Shown piece by piece: positions 1 to 7,118 of a DNA stretch of 16,064 bases. Position 1 is the first letter of the stretch. Each line of letters starts with the position of its first letter. The translations under genes were made by a program, and so were the position numbers. Source of the stretch: JBBRWO01 sp964388455 (GTDB lineage: Bacteria; Actinomycetota; Coriobacteriia; Anaerosomatales; JAAXUF01); assembly GCA_964388455.1 (NCBI GenBank), contig CAYMAN010000037.1, forward strand, positions 1 through 16,064, written 5' to 3'. The notes beneath the pieces were generated by a model. The model was given only the letters and a program-made list of their open reading frames with translations. It was not told the origin of the DNA and searched no databases.

Positions 1-52
1 CACCGCACTCGTAATGCGGGGGTCAGGGGTTCGAATCCCCTCGTCGGCTCCA
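1..52 (+). tRNA. tRNA-Thr (anticodon CGT), 3' part
   Basis: This is the 3' portion of a tRNA whose 5' end lies outside the window. The anticodon stem CCGCA/TGCGG (3-7 and 15-19) closes a seven-base loop CTCGTAA, placing anticodon CGT at 10-12, which reads the threonine codon ACG. A T arm AGGGG-TTCGAAT-CCCCT follows (25-41), then the 3' acceptor strand CGTCGGC (42-48), discriminator T and an encoded CCA at 50-52. The D arm and 5' acceptor strand are missing only because of the window edge. A terminator follows directly, so this is the last gene of its transcript. Confidence 0.95.
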
Positions 53-62
53 CGATCGATAC

Positions 63-98
63 CGAAGAGCGACGCATACGCGTCGCTCTTCGTCTTTT
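63..98 (+). terminator. Intrinsic terminator of the tRNA-Thr transcript
   Basis: A perfect 13-bp stem (63-75 paired with 80-92) with a four-base loop ATAC is followed by TCTTTT at 93-98. It begins ten bases after the tRNA CCA end. It should end the tRNA transcript and separate it from the nuo cluster. Confidence 0.9.
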
Positions 99-265
99 GC
101 ATGGATGCACCGGATTATGCGTGCCGGGTGCGGGCAGGAACGCGCACCTGAACGGCGAAACTCGCATCATCACGCCAATCCTCGCCGTCCACCGTCGCCA
201 AACGGCCGTTTACCGATTGAAGCGTCCGTTCGGGTGGCGCGACGCCTCTGAGCATGTGGTACTGT

Positions 266-292
266 CCGACAACCGCTAGCCCCGATTGTCGG
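266..292. promoter_or_regulatory. Inverted repeat in the nuo leader region
   Basis: CCGACAA (266-272) is repeated in inverted form as TTGTCGG (286-292) with a 13-base spacer. It lies about 70 bases before the nuoA start in the 263-base gap between the tRNA terminator and nuoA. It could be a dimeric regulator's operator or a hairpin in the nuo mRNA leader; the sequence alone does not decide. It is not a terminator, since no T run follows. TACTGT at 260-265 is a weak -10-like element, but no matching -35 is seen, so I cannot place the nuo promoter. Nothing else is recognisable in this gap. Confidence 0.4.
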
Positions 293-361
293 GTCCGCGG
301 CGCATCCGGCATGTGGGCCGCGACGTGAACGTCGCTCCGAGCACGGGAAGGGGTCGCGAGC

Positions 362-724
362 GTGGGACTCGATCGTATGGTCGTCGCAGGCTTCGTGGTG
401 CTCGGTTCCCTGTTCGTCGCAGTGGCGCTCACATCCTCGTGGCTGCTGAGCCCCAAGAAGCCGTCTGACGCAAAAGCCACCACGTACGAGTGCGGTGTCG
501 AGCCTATCGGTCCGCCCTGGGTGCAGTTCAAGGCCGGCTACTACGTCTACGCGCTGCTCTACGTGATCTTCGACATCGAGACCGTCTTCCTCTACCCATG
601 GGCCGTCACGTTCGGCCAGCGGGGCGTTGGCTGGTTCGTCTTCATCGAGATGCTCATCTTCGTCGCCATCCTTCTCGGCGGCCTTGCCTATGCGTGGAAG
701 GAGGGGGCGCTCAAATGGCGATAG
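362..724 (+). CDS. nuoA: NADH-quinone oxidoreductase subunit A
   Basis: NuoA is a small membrane subunit of respiratory complex I at the junction of the membrane and peripheral arms. The 120-residue product has the usual family length and three membrane segments (about 7-29, 61-83 and 90-112). The long loop after helix 1 carries the hallmark YECGVEP with Cys44, followed by a conserved stretch with FDIE (Asp71, Glu73), acidic residues that matter for coupling. I chose the GTG start at 362 because GGGAAGGGG (345-353) lies eight bases before it; the in-frame ATG at 377 has no such site. It is the first gene of an eleven-gene nuo cluster, and its last ten bases overlap nuoB. Confidence 0.96.
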   Translation: MGLDRMVVAGFVVLGSLFVAVALTSSWLLSPKKPSDAKATTYECGVEPIGPPWVQFKAGYYVYALLYVIFDIETVFLYPWAVTFGQRGVGWFVFIEMLIFVAILLGGLAYAWKEGALKWR

Positions 725-1218
725 ACAAGCTCACCGGCGAGCACTCCCTGCTCTTCATCCGCAGCGAGCAGCTCTTCGACACCGCCCGGCGCAAGTCGCT
801 GTGGTACATGGCCTTTGGCATCGCGTGCTGCGCGATCGAGGGTCTGATGCACGCATCCGGCCCGCGGTTCGACTTCGACCGCATGGGCGTGTTCTTCCGA
901 GCCAGCCCGCGCCAGGCCGACGTGATGATTGTCGCCGGCACCGTGAACCTGAAGATGGCCGAGACGGTCAAGACGCTCTACGACCAGATGCCCGAGCCCA
1001 AGTGGGTAGTGTCGATGGGCGCGTGTGCCAATACCGGCGGCCCCTTCCGCGAGTATCCCAACGTCGTTCTCGGCGTGGACAAGATCGTGCCGGTCGACGT
1101 CTACATCCCCGGCTGTCCTCCGCGTCCTGAGGCCGTCCAGTACGGGTTCATGCAGCTCATGGATAAGATCAAAGCGCAGACGGAGGTGCGACTTGCTGCC
1201 CGACGTGACAGTAACTAG
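715..1218 (+). CDS. nuoB: NADH-quinone oxidoreductase subunit B (cluster N2 protein)
   Basis: NuoB holds the terminal [4Fe-4S] cluster N2, which passes electrons to quinone at the NuoB/NuoD interface. The 167-residue product contains the four expected ligands: the adjacent pair Cys38-Cys39 (IACCAIEG), Cys104 (GACANTGG) and Cys134 (IPGCPPRP). The motif VAGTVNLKMA is also typical. The frame stays open upstream, but the start is the ATG at 715, where AAGGAGG at 698-704 sits ten bases upstream and the family N-terminus begins. It overlaps nuoA by ten bases and nuoC by 26 bases, indicating translational coupling. Identification is secure. Confidence 0.97.
   Translation: MAIDKLTGEHSLLFIRSEQLFDTARRKSLWYMAFGIACCAIEGLMHASGPRFDFDRMGVFFRASPRQADVMIVAGTVNLKMAETVKTLYDQMPEPKWVVSMGACANTGGPFREYPNVVLGVDKIVPVDVYIPGCPPRPEAVQYGFMQLMDKIKAQTEVRLAARRDSN
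1182..1186 (+). promoter_or_regulatory. Ribosome binding site deciding the nuoC TTG start
   Basis: GGAGG lies inside the end of nuoB, six bases before a TTG codon at 1193. The next possible nuoC start, GTG at 1205, would be 18 bases away, too far for this site. The spacing therefore favours the TTG. Confidence 0.7.
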
Positions 1219-1654
1219 GCGCATCCTCGATGCCGCGGGTGTCTCGGCAACCGTTGCGGAGGTTCCGATTCTCGGCGTTGTCTGTCGCGTATCCGCCGAG
1301 GAGGCCCGCAGCGGGCTGCTCGCACTGCGAGACTCGGACCTCGGGTTCACGTTCATGGTGGATCTCTTTGGCATCGATACCGGTGATGCGATCGATGTGG
1401 TCTACCACCTGCGCTCGCTCTCGCGCGACGAGGAAGTGTTCGTCAAGGCGGCGCACGCGTACGACTCCGTACTGACCAGCGTCTGGAAGGTCTTCCCGGC
1501 CGCGCACTTCCCTGAGCGCGAGTGCGCCGAGCTCTTCGGCCTGACACTCGCCGATCACCCCAACCCCAAGCGCCTGCTCACCACCGATGGCGTCCCGCCG
1601 CTGCTGCGCAAGTCCGTCGAGATCCGCGGTGCCGAGGAGGTGCGCAACCGATGA
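1193..1654 (+). CDS. nuoC: NADH-quinone oxidoreductase subunit C
   Basis: NuoC (30-kDa subunit family) is a peripheral-arm structural subunit that packs against NuoD. The 153-residue product matches the core family domain: a central region with FTFMVDLFGID and VYHLRSL, then the signature FPERECAELFGLTLADHPNPKRLL near residues 101-123, and a C-terminal PPLLRKSVEIRG. No fusion to NuoD is present, unlike in Escherichia coli. The TTG start at 1193 is chosen because GGAGG lies six bases upstream; GTG at 1205 is the alternative and would shorten the protein by four residues. It overlaps nuoB by 26 bases and nuoD by four (ATGA). The function is clear; the exact start is less so. Confidence 0.92.
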   Translation: MLPDVTVTRRILDAAGVSATVAEVPILGVVCRVSAEEARSGLLALRDSDLGFTFMVDLFGIDTGDAIDVVYHLRSLSRDEEVFVKAAHAYDSVLTSVWKVFPAAHFPERECAELFGLTLADHPNPKRLLTTDGVPPLLRKSVEIRGAEEVRNR

Positions 1655-2880
1655 CGACCGATCCTCGTGAAGTGGTGCGCCCTGTCGGCTCTCTCGCGGC
1701 ACCCGAAGGCATGCTCCCGGCCGGCACCTACGAGCCTGAGATCCTTCCCGCCGGTCTCACCCGCGCTCCCGTGGGCGTGAACTCGCTGGCAACCGAGCAC
1801 CTCATCGTGAACATGGGCCCGCAGCACCCGTCCACCCACGGTGTCCTGCGTGTACTCATCGAGCTTGACGGCGAGCAGCTGGTAGCCGGTGAGGCATCGA
1901 TCGGCTACCTGCATCGCGGCATCGAAAAGCTCGCGGAATCGCGTCGCTACTCGGCGATGGGCACCCTGATGGACCGCGGCGACTACATCTCCGGCATCAA
2001 CAACGAGCTTGCGTTCGCGCTGGCGACCGAGAAGCTCATGAACATCGAGGTCCCGCGCCGCGCCAGCTGGCTGCGCTCGCTCATGGCAGAGATCAACCGT
2101 ATCGCCAGCCACCTCATTTGGTACGGCCCGATGGGTCTCGATACGGGCGCAATGGGCCCCTTCCTGTATGCGATGCGCGATCGCGAGGTCCTCCTCGACA
2201 TCCTCGAGGACGTCACCGGTCAGCGCATGATGTTCAACTACGTGCGTCCCGGCGGGGTCCTTGCCGACATCACCCCCACCGCCGAGAAGAAGATCCGCGT
2301 CTTCCTCGAGACGTTTGACCAGTACCTCGAGGAGCACATCGAGATTCTCGCCGGCAACGAGATATTCCAGGCGAGAATGCGCGGCGTGGGCATTATCGAC
2401 CGCGAGCGTGCGATCGGCTTCAGCCTGACGGGCGCAAACCTTCGTGCGAGCGGCGTGGGCTTCGACGTGCGTCGCGATCGCCCGTACGCCGCGTACTCGG
2501 AACTCGACTTCGATGTCCCCGTCGCCGAGGAAGGCGACTGCTTCGCTCGGTTCATGGTCCGCATGGAGGAGATCCGCCAGTCAGTCCGCATGGTGAAGCA
2601 GTGCATCGACGGGCTGCCAGAAGGCGAGTTCACCGCCAAGGTACCCAAGGTGCTCAGGCCGCCGGCGGGGGAGGCGTACGCAGCAGTAGAGTCGCCTCGT
2701 GGCGAGCTGGGAGTGCATGTCATCTCCGACGGCACCGATACGCCGTACCGCATGCGCTACCGTCCGCCCGCGCTGTACGCGCTGCAGGTCGGCGAGTCGT
2801 TGCTTCCGGGCAACCTGCTCGCGGACGGCATCGTCATCCTTGGCAGCACTGACATCGTGCTGGGGGAGATCGACCGATGA
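1651..2880 (+). CDS. nuoD: NADH-quinone oxidoreductase subunit D
   Basis: NuoD (49-kDa subunit family) forms, with NuoB, the quinone-reduction pocket. The 409-residue product carries MGPQHPSTHGVLR, in which His63 is the expected quinone-pocket histidine, and MDRGDYISG, in which Tyr112 is the expected tyrosine; the 49-residue spacing between them equals that known for the Thermus protein. It ends with the usual STDIVLGEIDR. The ATG at 1651 follows GAGGAGG (1634-1640) and overlaps the nuoC stop. About 50 residues precede the conserved core, longer than in many homologues and rich in Pro, Ala and Glu. The nickel-binding cysteines of related hydrogenases are absent, as expected for a true NuoD. 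Confidence 0.97.
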   Translation: MTTDPREVVRPVGSLAAPEGMLPAGTYEPEILPAGLTRAPVGVNSLATEHLIVNMGPQHPSTHGVLRVLIELDGEQLVAGEASIGYLHRGIEKLAESRRYSAMGTLMDRGDYISGINNELAFALATEKLMNIEVPRRASWLRSLMAEINRIASHLIWYGPMGLDTGAMGPFLYAMRDREVLLDILEDVTGQRMMFNYVRPGGVLADITPTAEKKIRVFLETFDQYLEEHIEILAGNEIFQARMRGVGIIDRERAIGFSLTGANLRASGVGFDVRRDRPYAAYSELDFDVPVAEEGDCFARFMVRMEEIRQSVRMVKQCIDGLPEGEFTAKVPKVLRPPAGEAYAAVESPRGELGVHVISDGTDTPYRMRYRPPALYALQVGESLLPGNLLADGIVILGSTDIVLGEIDR

Positions 2881-3869
2881 GCCCCCTTCTGGTCGTCATA
2901 CTCCGCGTTCTGGCTGCGCTCGGGCTCATGCTGCTCAACGGCGTGGTGCTCATATACATGCTGCGTAAGGTGCTCGGTCACCTGCACCTACGATTGGGTC
3001 CGATGGAGAACGGCTGGCATGGCATCGCGCAGACCACCTTTGACGTGCTGAAACTCCTCACCAAGGAAGACCCGACTCCCAAGGCGGTCGATAAGGCACT
3101 GTTCTTCATCGCACCGGCGATCGTTTTCGTACCTTCGTTGATGGCATATGCGGCACTGCCGTTTTCCAACAGCGCCCGCATCGTCAACCTCGAGCTGGGT
3201 CTGCTGTTCACCTTCGCGGTGCTGTCGCTGGTCCCGATGGGGATTCTCGCCGCAGGCTGGGCGTCGAACAACAAATGGTCGCTCCTGGGCGGCATGCGTG
3301 CAGTGGGATCGCAGATCACTTACGAGGTGCCGATGCTGCTCGCCGCGCTTCCCGTCGTGATGATGGCCGGGTCGATCAACCTCGGCGATATCGTCCGCGC
3401 GCAGCAGCCGCTGTGGTTCATCTACAACGTGCCCGCGTTCATCCTGTTCTTCATCGCCGGTCTCATCGAGTCGGGGCAGACACCGTTCGACTTGGCCGAG
3501 GCCGATTCCGAGCTGGTCTCGGGTTTCGCCACCGAGTACGCGTCGATGAAGTTCGGCCTGCTGTTCCTCTCGGAGTTCAGCAACACGTTCATCTTCGCGG
3601 CGCTGACGGTAACTCTCTTCCTCGGCGGATGGGGTATCCCGTTCGTGCCCGAGTCGATCATGCAGCCCATCGCGCCACTCGTGTTCATGATCAAGACGTA
3701 CCTGGTCATCTACCTGCTCATGGTCATCCGAGGCACCCTGCCTCGCGTTCGCGTCGACCAGATGCTGTCGTTGGGTTGGAAGGTACTGTTGCCCGCTTCG
3801 ATCGCGTGGGTAATGATCACCGGTCTTGTGATCAAACTCGGTCAGACCGTGTTCGGTGGTGTGCAATGA
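2877..3869 (+). CDS. nuoH: NADH-quinone oxidoreductase subunit H
   Basis: NuoH is the membrane subunit that closes the quinone channel and links redox chemistry to the proton-pumping helices. The 330-residue product has about eight membrane segments. It contains the N-terminal LRLGPMENGWHGIAQ and LLTKED motifs and the glutamate-rich cytoplasmic loop with ESGQTPFDLAEADSELVSG, followed by EYASMKFGLLFL, all diagnostic of the family. RGTLPRVRVDQML near the end is also conserved. GGGGGAG (2862-2868) lies eight bases before the ATG, which overlaps the nuoD stop (ATGA). In a canonical operon nuoE, nuoF and nuoG lie between nuoD and nuoH; here nuoD runs straight into nuoH. Confidence 0.97.
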   Translation: MSPLLVVILRVLAALGLMLLNGVVLIYMLRKVLGHLHLRLGPMENGWHGIAQTTFDVLKLLTKEDPTPKAVDKALFFIAPAIVFVPSLMAYAALPFSNSARIVNLELGLLFTFAVLSLVPMGILAAGWASNNKWSLLGGMRAVGSQITYEVPMLLAALPVVMMAGSINLGDIVRAQQPLWFIYNVPAFILFFIAGLIESGQTPFDLAEADSELVSGFATEYASMKFGLLFLSEFSNTFIFAALTVTLFLGGWGIPFVPESIMQPIAPLVFMIKTYLVIYLLMVIRGTLPRVRVDQMLSLGWKVLLPASIAWVMITGLVIKLGQTVFGGVQ

Positions 3870-4390
3870 CGCGTATCTTCGGCACAGGCATCCTGCGGAG
3901 TCTGCTGCTGTCGTTCAGGCAGCAGCGTCGGGGAGCTATCACCACTCAGTATCCGCACGAGAAGCTCGTACTCCCCGAGCGTGCTCGTTGGGCGGTTGAG
4001 ATCAAGCCGCATGCAGATGCCGAGCACCACTGCACCGCTTGTCGCGCCTGCGAGAAAGCGTGCCCGGACTACGTCATCCGCCTCGACATCACCACCAACG
4101 AGGATCGCAGTAAGATCATCGATCGCTGGCACTACGAGATCGGCGCCTGCATGATGTGCGGACTGTGCGTCGAGGCCTGCCCATTCGATGCGATCCGTAT
4201 GGGTCACGACTATGAGCTTGCGGTCGTCGACGCCGCGGACCTGTGCGTCGACCTGCTGGTGGATTCGCCCGCACATGAGCCCAAGCGCAAAGCTGCAGCG
4301 GCGGCACCCGCTGCGGCGGCCCCTGCGACGGCCCCTGCGGCCCCTGCGGCGGCCCCTGCGACGGCAACGGAAGGAGGCGACGATGTCTGA
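3866..4390 (+). CDS. nuoI: NADH-quinone oxidoreductase subunit I (2x[4Fe-4S] ferredoxin-like)
   Basis: NuoI carries clusters N6a and N6b, which relay electrons towards NuoB. Two CxxCxxCxxxCP motifs are intact: Cys56, 59, 62, 66 and Cys95, 98, 101, 105 of 174 residues. The first ~135 residues form the normal protein. From about residue 139 the chain becomes a Lys/Arg patch and then an almost pure Ala/Pro/Thr tail ending in EGGDDV, which the usual family lacks. The ATG at 3866 overlaps the nuoH stop; the site upstream (GGTGGT, 3855-3860) is weak, so coupling to nuoH is likely. Without nuoEFG nearby, this subunit is the most plausible entry point for electrons from a soluble donor such as ferredoxin (inference). 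Confidence 0.96.
   Translation: MTRIFGTGILRSLLLSFRQQRRGAITTQYPHEKLVLPERARWAVEIKPHADAEHHCTACRACEKACPDYVIRLDITTNEDRSKIIDRWHYEIGACMMCGLCVEACPFDAIRMGHDYELAVVDAADLCVDLLVDSPAHEPKRKAAAAAPAAAAPATAPAAPAAAPATATEGGDDV
4293..4365 (+). repeat. Short GC-rich repeats encoding the NuoI Ala/Pro tail
   Basis: CCCCTGCG recurs at 4320, 4332, 4341 and 4353, with spacings of 12, 9 and 12 bases, all multiples of three. The repeats keep the reading frame and encode alternating Ala/Pro/Thr units at the end of NuoI. The arrangement fits growth by in-frame slippage or duplication and may vary in number between strains. Confidence 0.75.
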
Positions 4391-4889
4391 CACCGTCAAC
4401 GCGATCGCCTTCGGTGTGCTTGCGGTCGCCATCCTCGGCGGCGCCGTTGCGATGCTCTCGACGCGTAACGTCGTGCACGCCGCGTTCTGGCTGCTCGAGG
4501 TGTCGGTTGCTGCAGCCGGCGTCTTCTACCTGCTGGACGCCTCCTATCTCGCGTTGGTCCAGCTCCTGGTGTACGCCGGAGCCGTCGCGGTGCTGATGAT
4601 CTTCTCGATCATGATCACGCTGCGCCGACGCGAGGATGCGATCCGACCGCGCGACTTCTCTCCGATAGGCGCTGTGCTGGCGATCGTATTCTGCGCTGTC
4701 ATCGTGATCGCCGTTCGCGGATTTCAGTTCCCTGCAGCCGAGATGCCAGCTGTTATTCCCGATCTTGTCGCCTTTGGGAAGTCGCTGTTCTCGCTGCGAG
4801 GATGGGCACTGCCGTTCGAGGTCGCGTCACTGGTGCTCACGGCTGCGCTTGTCGGCGCGGTCTGGTGGTCGAAGGAGGGTGACGAGTAG
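4383..4889 (+). CDS. nuoJ: NADH-quinone oxidoreductase subunit J
   Basis: NuoJ is a membrane subunit next to NuoK and NuoA in the coupling path of complex I. The 168-residue product has about five membrane segments. The third includes LVQLLVYAGAVAVLMIF, the family signature whose pi-bulge helix changes shape during turnover. The ATG at 4383 lies five bases after a strong AAGGAGG (4371-4377) and overlaps the nuoI end by eight bases. The length is normal and no oddity is seen. Confidence 0.96.
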   Translation: MSDTVNAIAFGVLAVAILGGAVAMLSTRNVVHAAFWLLEVSVAAAGVFYLLDASYLALVQLLVYAGAVAVLMIFSIMITLRRREDAIRPRDFSPIGAVLAIVFCAVIVIAVRGFQFPAAEMPAVIPDLVAFGKSLFSLRGWALPFEVASLVLTAALVGAVWWSKEGDE

Positions 4890-5201
4890 ATGAGAGTCGG
4901 ACTCGAGGCGTTTCTGATGCTCGCCGCCGTGCTCTTTTCGATGGGGCTCTACGGCGCCGTCTCCAAGAAGGGCGCCATCCAAGTGCTCATGTCTCTCGAG
5001 CTCATGGCTGTCGCAGTCAATATCAACCTCGTGGCGTTCTCGCGCTTTGTGACGCCGCTGTCGCAGGATGGTTTGTTCTTCACGCTCTTCGCCATGGTCG
5101 TCTCCGCCGCCGAGGTGGGTCTGGGTCTCGCGCTCGTGATCGCGGTCTATCGCCGCGCGCACGACAGCGAGATCACCGGACTCAACGAGTTGAAGGGCTG
5201 A
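4890..5201 (+). CDS. nuoK: NADH-quinone oxidoreductase subunit K
   Basis: NuoK is a small, MrpC-like antiporter-related subunit with three membrane helices. The 103-residue product has the typical length. Glu37 (in SLELMAVAVNINLVAF) and Glu75 (in SAAEVGLGLAL) correspond to the buried glutamates required for proton transfer in other bacteria. The ATG follows the nuoJ stop with no gap, and AAGGAGG at 4872-4878 precedes it by eleven bases. It is followed three bases later by nuoL. Confidence 0.97.
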   Translation: MRVGLEAFLMLAAVLFSMGLYGAVSKKGAIQVLMSLELMAVAVNINLVAFSRFVTPLSQDGLFFTLFAMVVSAAEVGLGLALVIAVYRRAHDSEITGLNELKG

Positions 5202-5204
5202 CGC

Positions 5205-7115
5205 ATGGGCTGGGTGCTCGCGATACCGGCGCTTCCCGGGTTGGCGTTCCTCGCGCTGCTCGCGTTGCCGCTGCGTGTGCGTAATCGCGCGCTGTGGGTT
5301 CCCGTGCTGGCGATGATCGTCTCCGCAGGCGTGTCGGTTGCCGCGTTCCTGCAGGTGTGGCCGGGCGGGACCGAGCTGACGTCGGTCGTCTGGAACTACT
5401 CGTGGGATCTCGCGGTGGTCGCGGGCCGTCCGCTTGAGCTGGGACTGCAGCTCGACGCTGTTGCGGCGGTACTGCTCATCACCGTCACGTTTGTCGCGAC
5501 CTGCGTGCAGATATACTCGCTCGGCTACATGCACCGAGACGCCCGGCGCGGATGGTACTTCGCGGTCCTGTCGCTGTTCACCTCAGCGATGCTGACTCTG
5601 GTGCTCGCCGACAACCTGCTCCTACTGTTCGCGATGTGGGAGCTCATGGGTCTGTGCTCGTACCTGCTCATCGGGTTCTGGTATGAGCTCGAAGCGCCGA
5701 GGAAGGCGTCTCAAAAGGCGTTCCTCACGACTCGCATCGGCGACCTCGGCCTCATGTTCGCGATGGGCGTCATCTACAAGGTGGTTGGGAGCTGGGAGCT
5801 GGCCGACATTCTGGGCGCTGTCCCCGGCTGGGCTCCCGGTGTCGCCACCGCGGTCGCCTTCGGTCTCCTGCTCGCCGCGATGGGCAAGTCCGCGCAGGTT
5901 CCGTTGCACGTGTGGCTGCCCGACGCCATGGCCGGTCCCACGCCTGCCTCGGCGTTGATTCACGCGGCGACCATGGTCGCGGCCGGTGTCTACCTCGTGG
6001 CGCGGACTCTGCCGATCTTCGAGGCCGCGCCCGCCGTGTTGCATGCGACCCTCGTGATCGGCTCGATCACAGCGATGGTGGGCGGGCTGCTCGCAGCGGT
6101 GCAGCACGATGTTAAGAAGGTACTGGCGTATTCGACGATCTCGCAGCTCGGCCTCATGTTCATGGCGCTCGGCGCCGCGAGCGTGGGCGCGGCGCTGTTC
6201 CATCTCGTGACGCACGCGTTCTTCAAGTCGCTGCTGTTCCTCGGCGCCGGCGTCATCATCCACTCAGCTCGCACGCAGGACATGCGAGAGATGGGTGGCC
6301 TAGCCAAGCACATGCCGGTTACGACGGCGACGTTCGTGATCGGCTCGGCGGCGCTTGCCGGTGTCGTGCCGCTGTCCGGCTTCTTCAGCAAAGACGAGAT
6401 CATCACGGTGCTGTACCACGGTCACCACTACTGGGCCGTGGGCGTCGTGTTGCTTGCATCGCTCATTACCGCGTTCTATGTGACACGCCTGTGCTACCGA
6501 GTATTCTCCGGTCCCGAGCAGATCGAGAATCTGCACGAGGGACACTTCTCGATGGTGGCGCCGATGGTCTTCCTGGCCGCGATCACTCTGGTGCTCGGGT
6601 TCGCCTCACCGGGATTCGCCGAGTTCCTCGGACATGAGGGTGCGTGGCCGGCGTTGTCGATCGCGACGATCTCGACAGTCGTCGCGCTCATGGGCATCGG
6701 GCTGGGGTGGTGGGTGTACGGACGCCGCTCCGTCGTGGTGAACACCCGGGCGTACAAGCAGCGTATGGGCCTCGCGTACGGCGCCCTCGTCCAGAAGCTG
6801 TACTTCGACACCGTCTACGAAGTCGTGTTCATCAAGCCCTTCATGTTGACCACCGAGGCACTCGCCTGGTTCGACCGGACGATCGTCGATGGGGTGGTCA
6901 ACGGAGTGGCGCGCTGCTTCGTGTACGCGACGAGCGCGTCGTGGAAGTTCGACAACTCGGTCATCGACGGAGCCGTCAACGGCATAGGAGCGCTTTCGCG
7001 CGCCGCCGGTGGACGGTTGCGTGGCCTGCAGACGGGCCGTCTTCAGAGTTACCAGCGGCTCGTTCTCGCCGCAGTCGTAGTGTTCATGCTGTACCTCGTG
7101 GTGAAAGGGGCCTGA
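5205..7115 (+). CDS. nuoL: NADH-quinone oxidoreductase subunit L
   Basis: NuoL is the distal antiporter-like proton-pumping subunit and carries the long lateral helix along the membrane arm. The 636-residue product has the expected family length and about sixteen membrane segments. Glu146 (MWELMGLCSYLLIGFWYE) and Lys228 (MGKSAQVPLHVWLPDAMAGPTP) are the key charged residues of the half channels, and HDVKKVLAYSTISQLG is also conserved. The C-terminal part (about residues 520-636) holds the lateral helix and final anchor. AAGGG (5193-5197) precedes the ATG by seven bases. It could be confused only with MrpA or Hyf/Ech homologues, but its place between nuoK and nuoM settles the name. Confidence 0.97.
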   Translation: MGWVLAIPALPGLAFLALLALPLRVRNRALWVPVLAMIVSAGVSVAAFLQVWPGGTELTSVVWNYSWDLAVVAGRPLELGLQLDAVAAVLLITVTFVATCVQIYSLGYMHRDARRGWYFAVLSLFTSAMLTLVLADNLLLLFAMWELMGLCSYLLIGFWYELEAPRKASQKAFLTTRIGDLGLMFAMGVIYKVVGSWELADILGAVPGWAPGVATAVAFGLLLAAMGKSAQVPLHVWLPDAMAGPTPASALIHAATMVAAGVYLVARTLPIFEAAPAVLHATLVIGSITAMVGGLLAAVQHDVKKVLAYSTISQLGLMFMALGAASVGAALFHLVTHAFFKSLLFLGAGVIIHSARTQDMREMGGLAKHMPVTTATFVIGSAALAGVVPLSGFFSKDEIITVLYHGHHYWAVGVVLLASLITAFYVTRLCYRVFSGPEQIENLHEGHFSMVAPMVFLAAITLVLGFASPGFAEFLGHEGAWPALSIATISTVVALMGIGLGWWVYGRRSVVVNTRAYKQRMGLAYGALVQKLYFDTVYEVVFIKPFMLTTEALAWFDRTIVDGVVNGVARCFVYATSASWKFDNSVIDGAVNGIGALSRAAGGRLRGLQTGRLQSYQRLVLAAVVVFMLYLVVKGA

Positions 7116-7118
7116 CGC

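Noticed and set aside
97..279. Small open frame just after the tRNA terminator, TTG start, 60 codons
   Set aside because: It has no ribosome binding site, starts on the terminator T run, and its translation shows no recognisable domain; high GC makes such open frames common.
115..531. Antisense open frame of 138 codons over the nuo leader and nuoA
   Set aside because: It overlaps the clear nuoA gene, has no visible ribosome binding site and a random-looking composition; it is a shadow of GC-rich coding DNA.
4293..4365. Repeats in nuoI as a CRISPR or mobile-element footprint
   Set aside because: Units are 9-12 bases, in frame and without unique spacers or flanking target-site duplications; they are coding low-complexity sequence.
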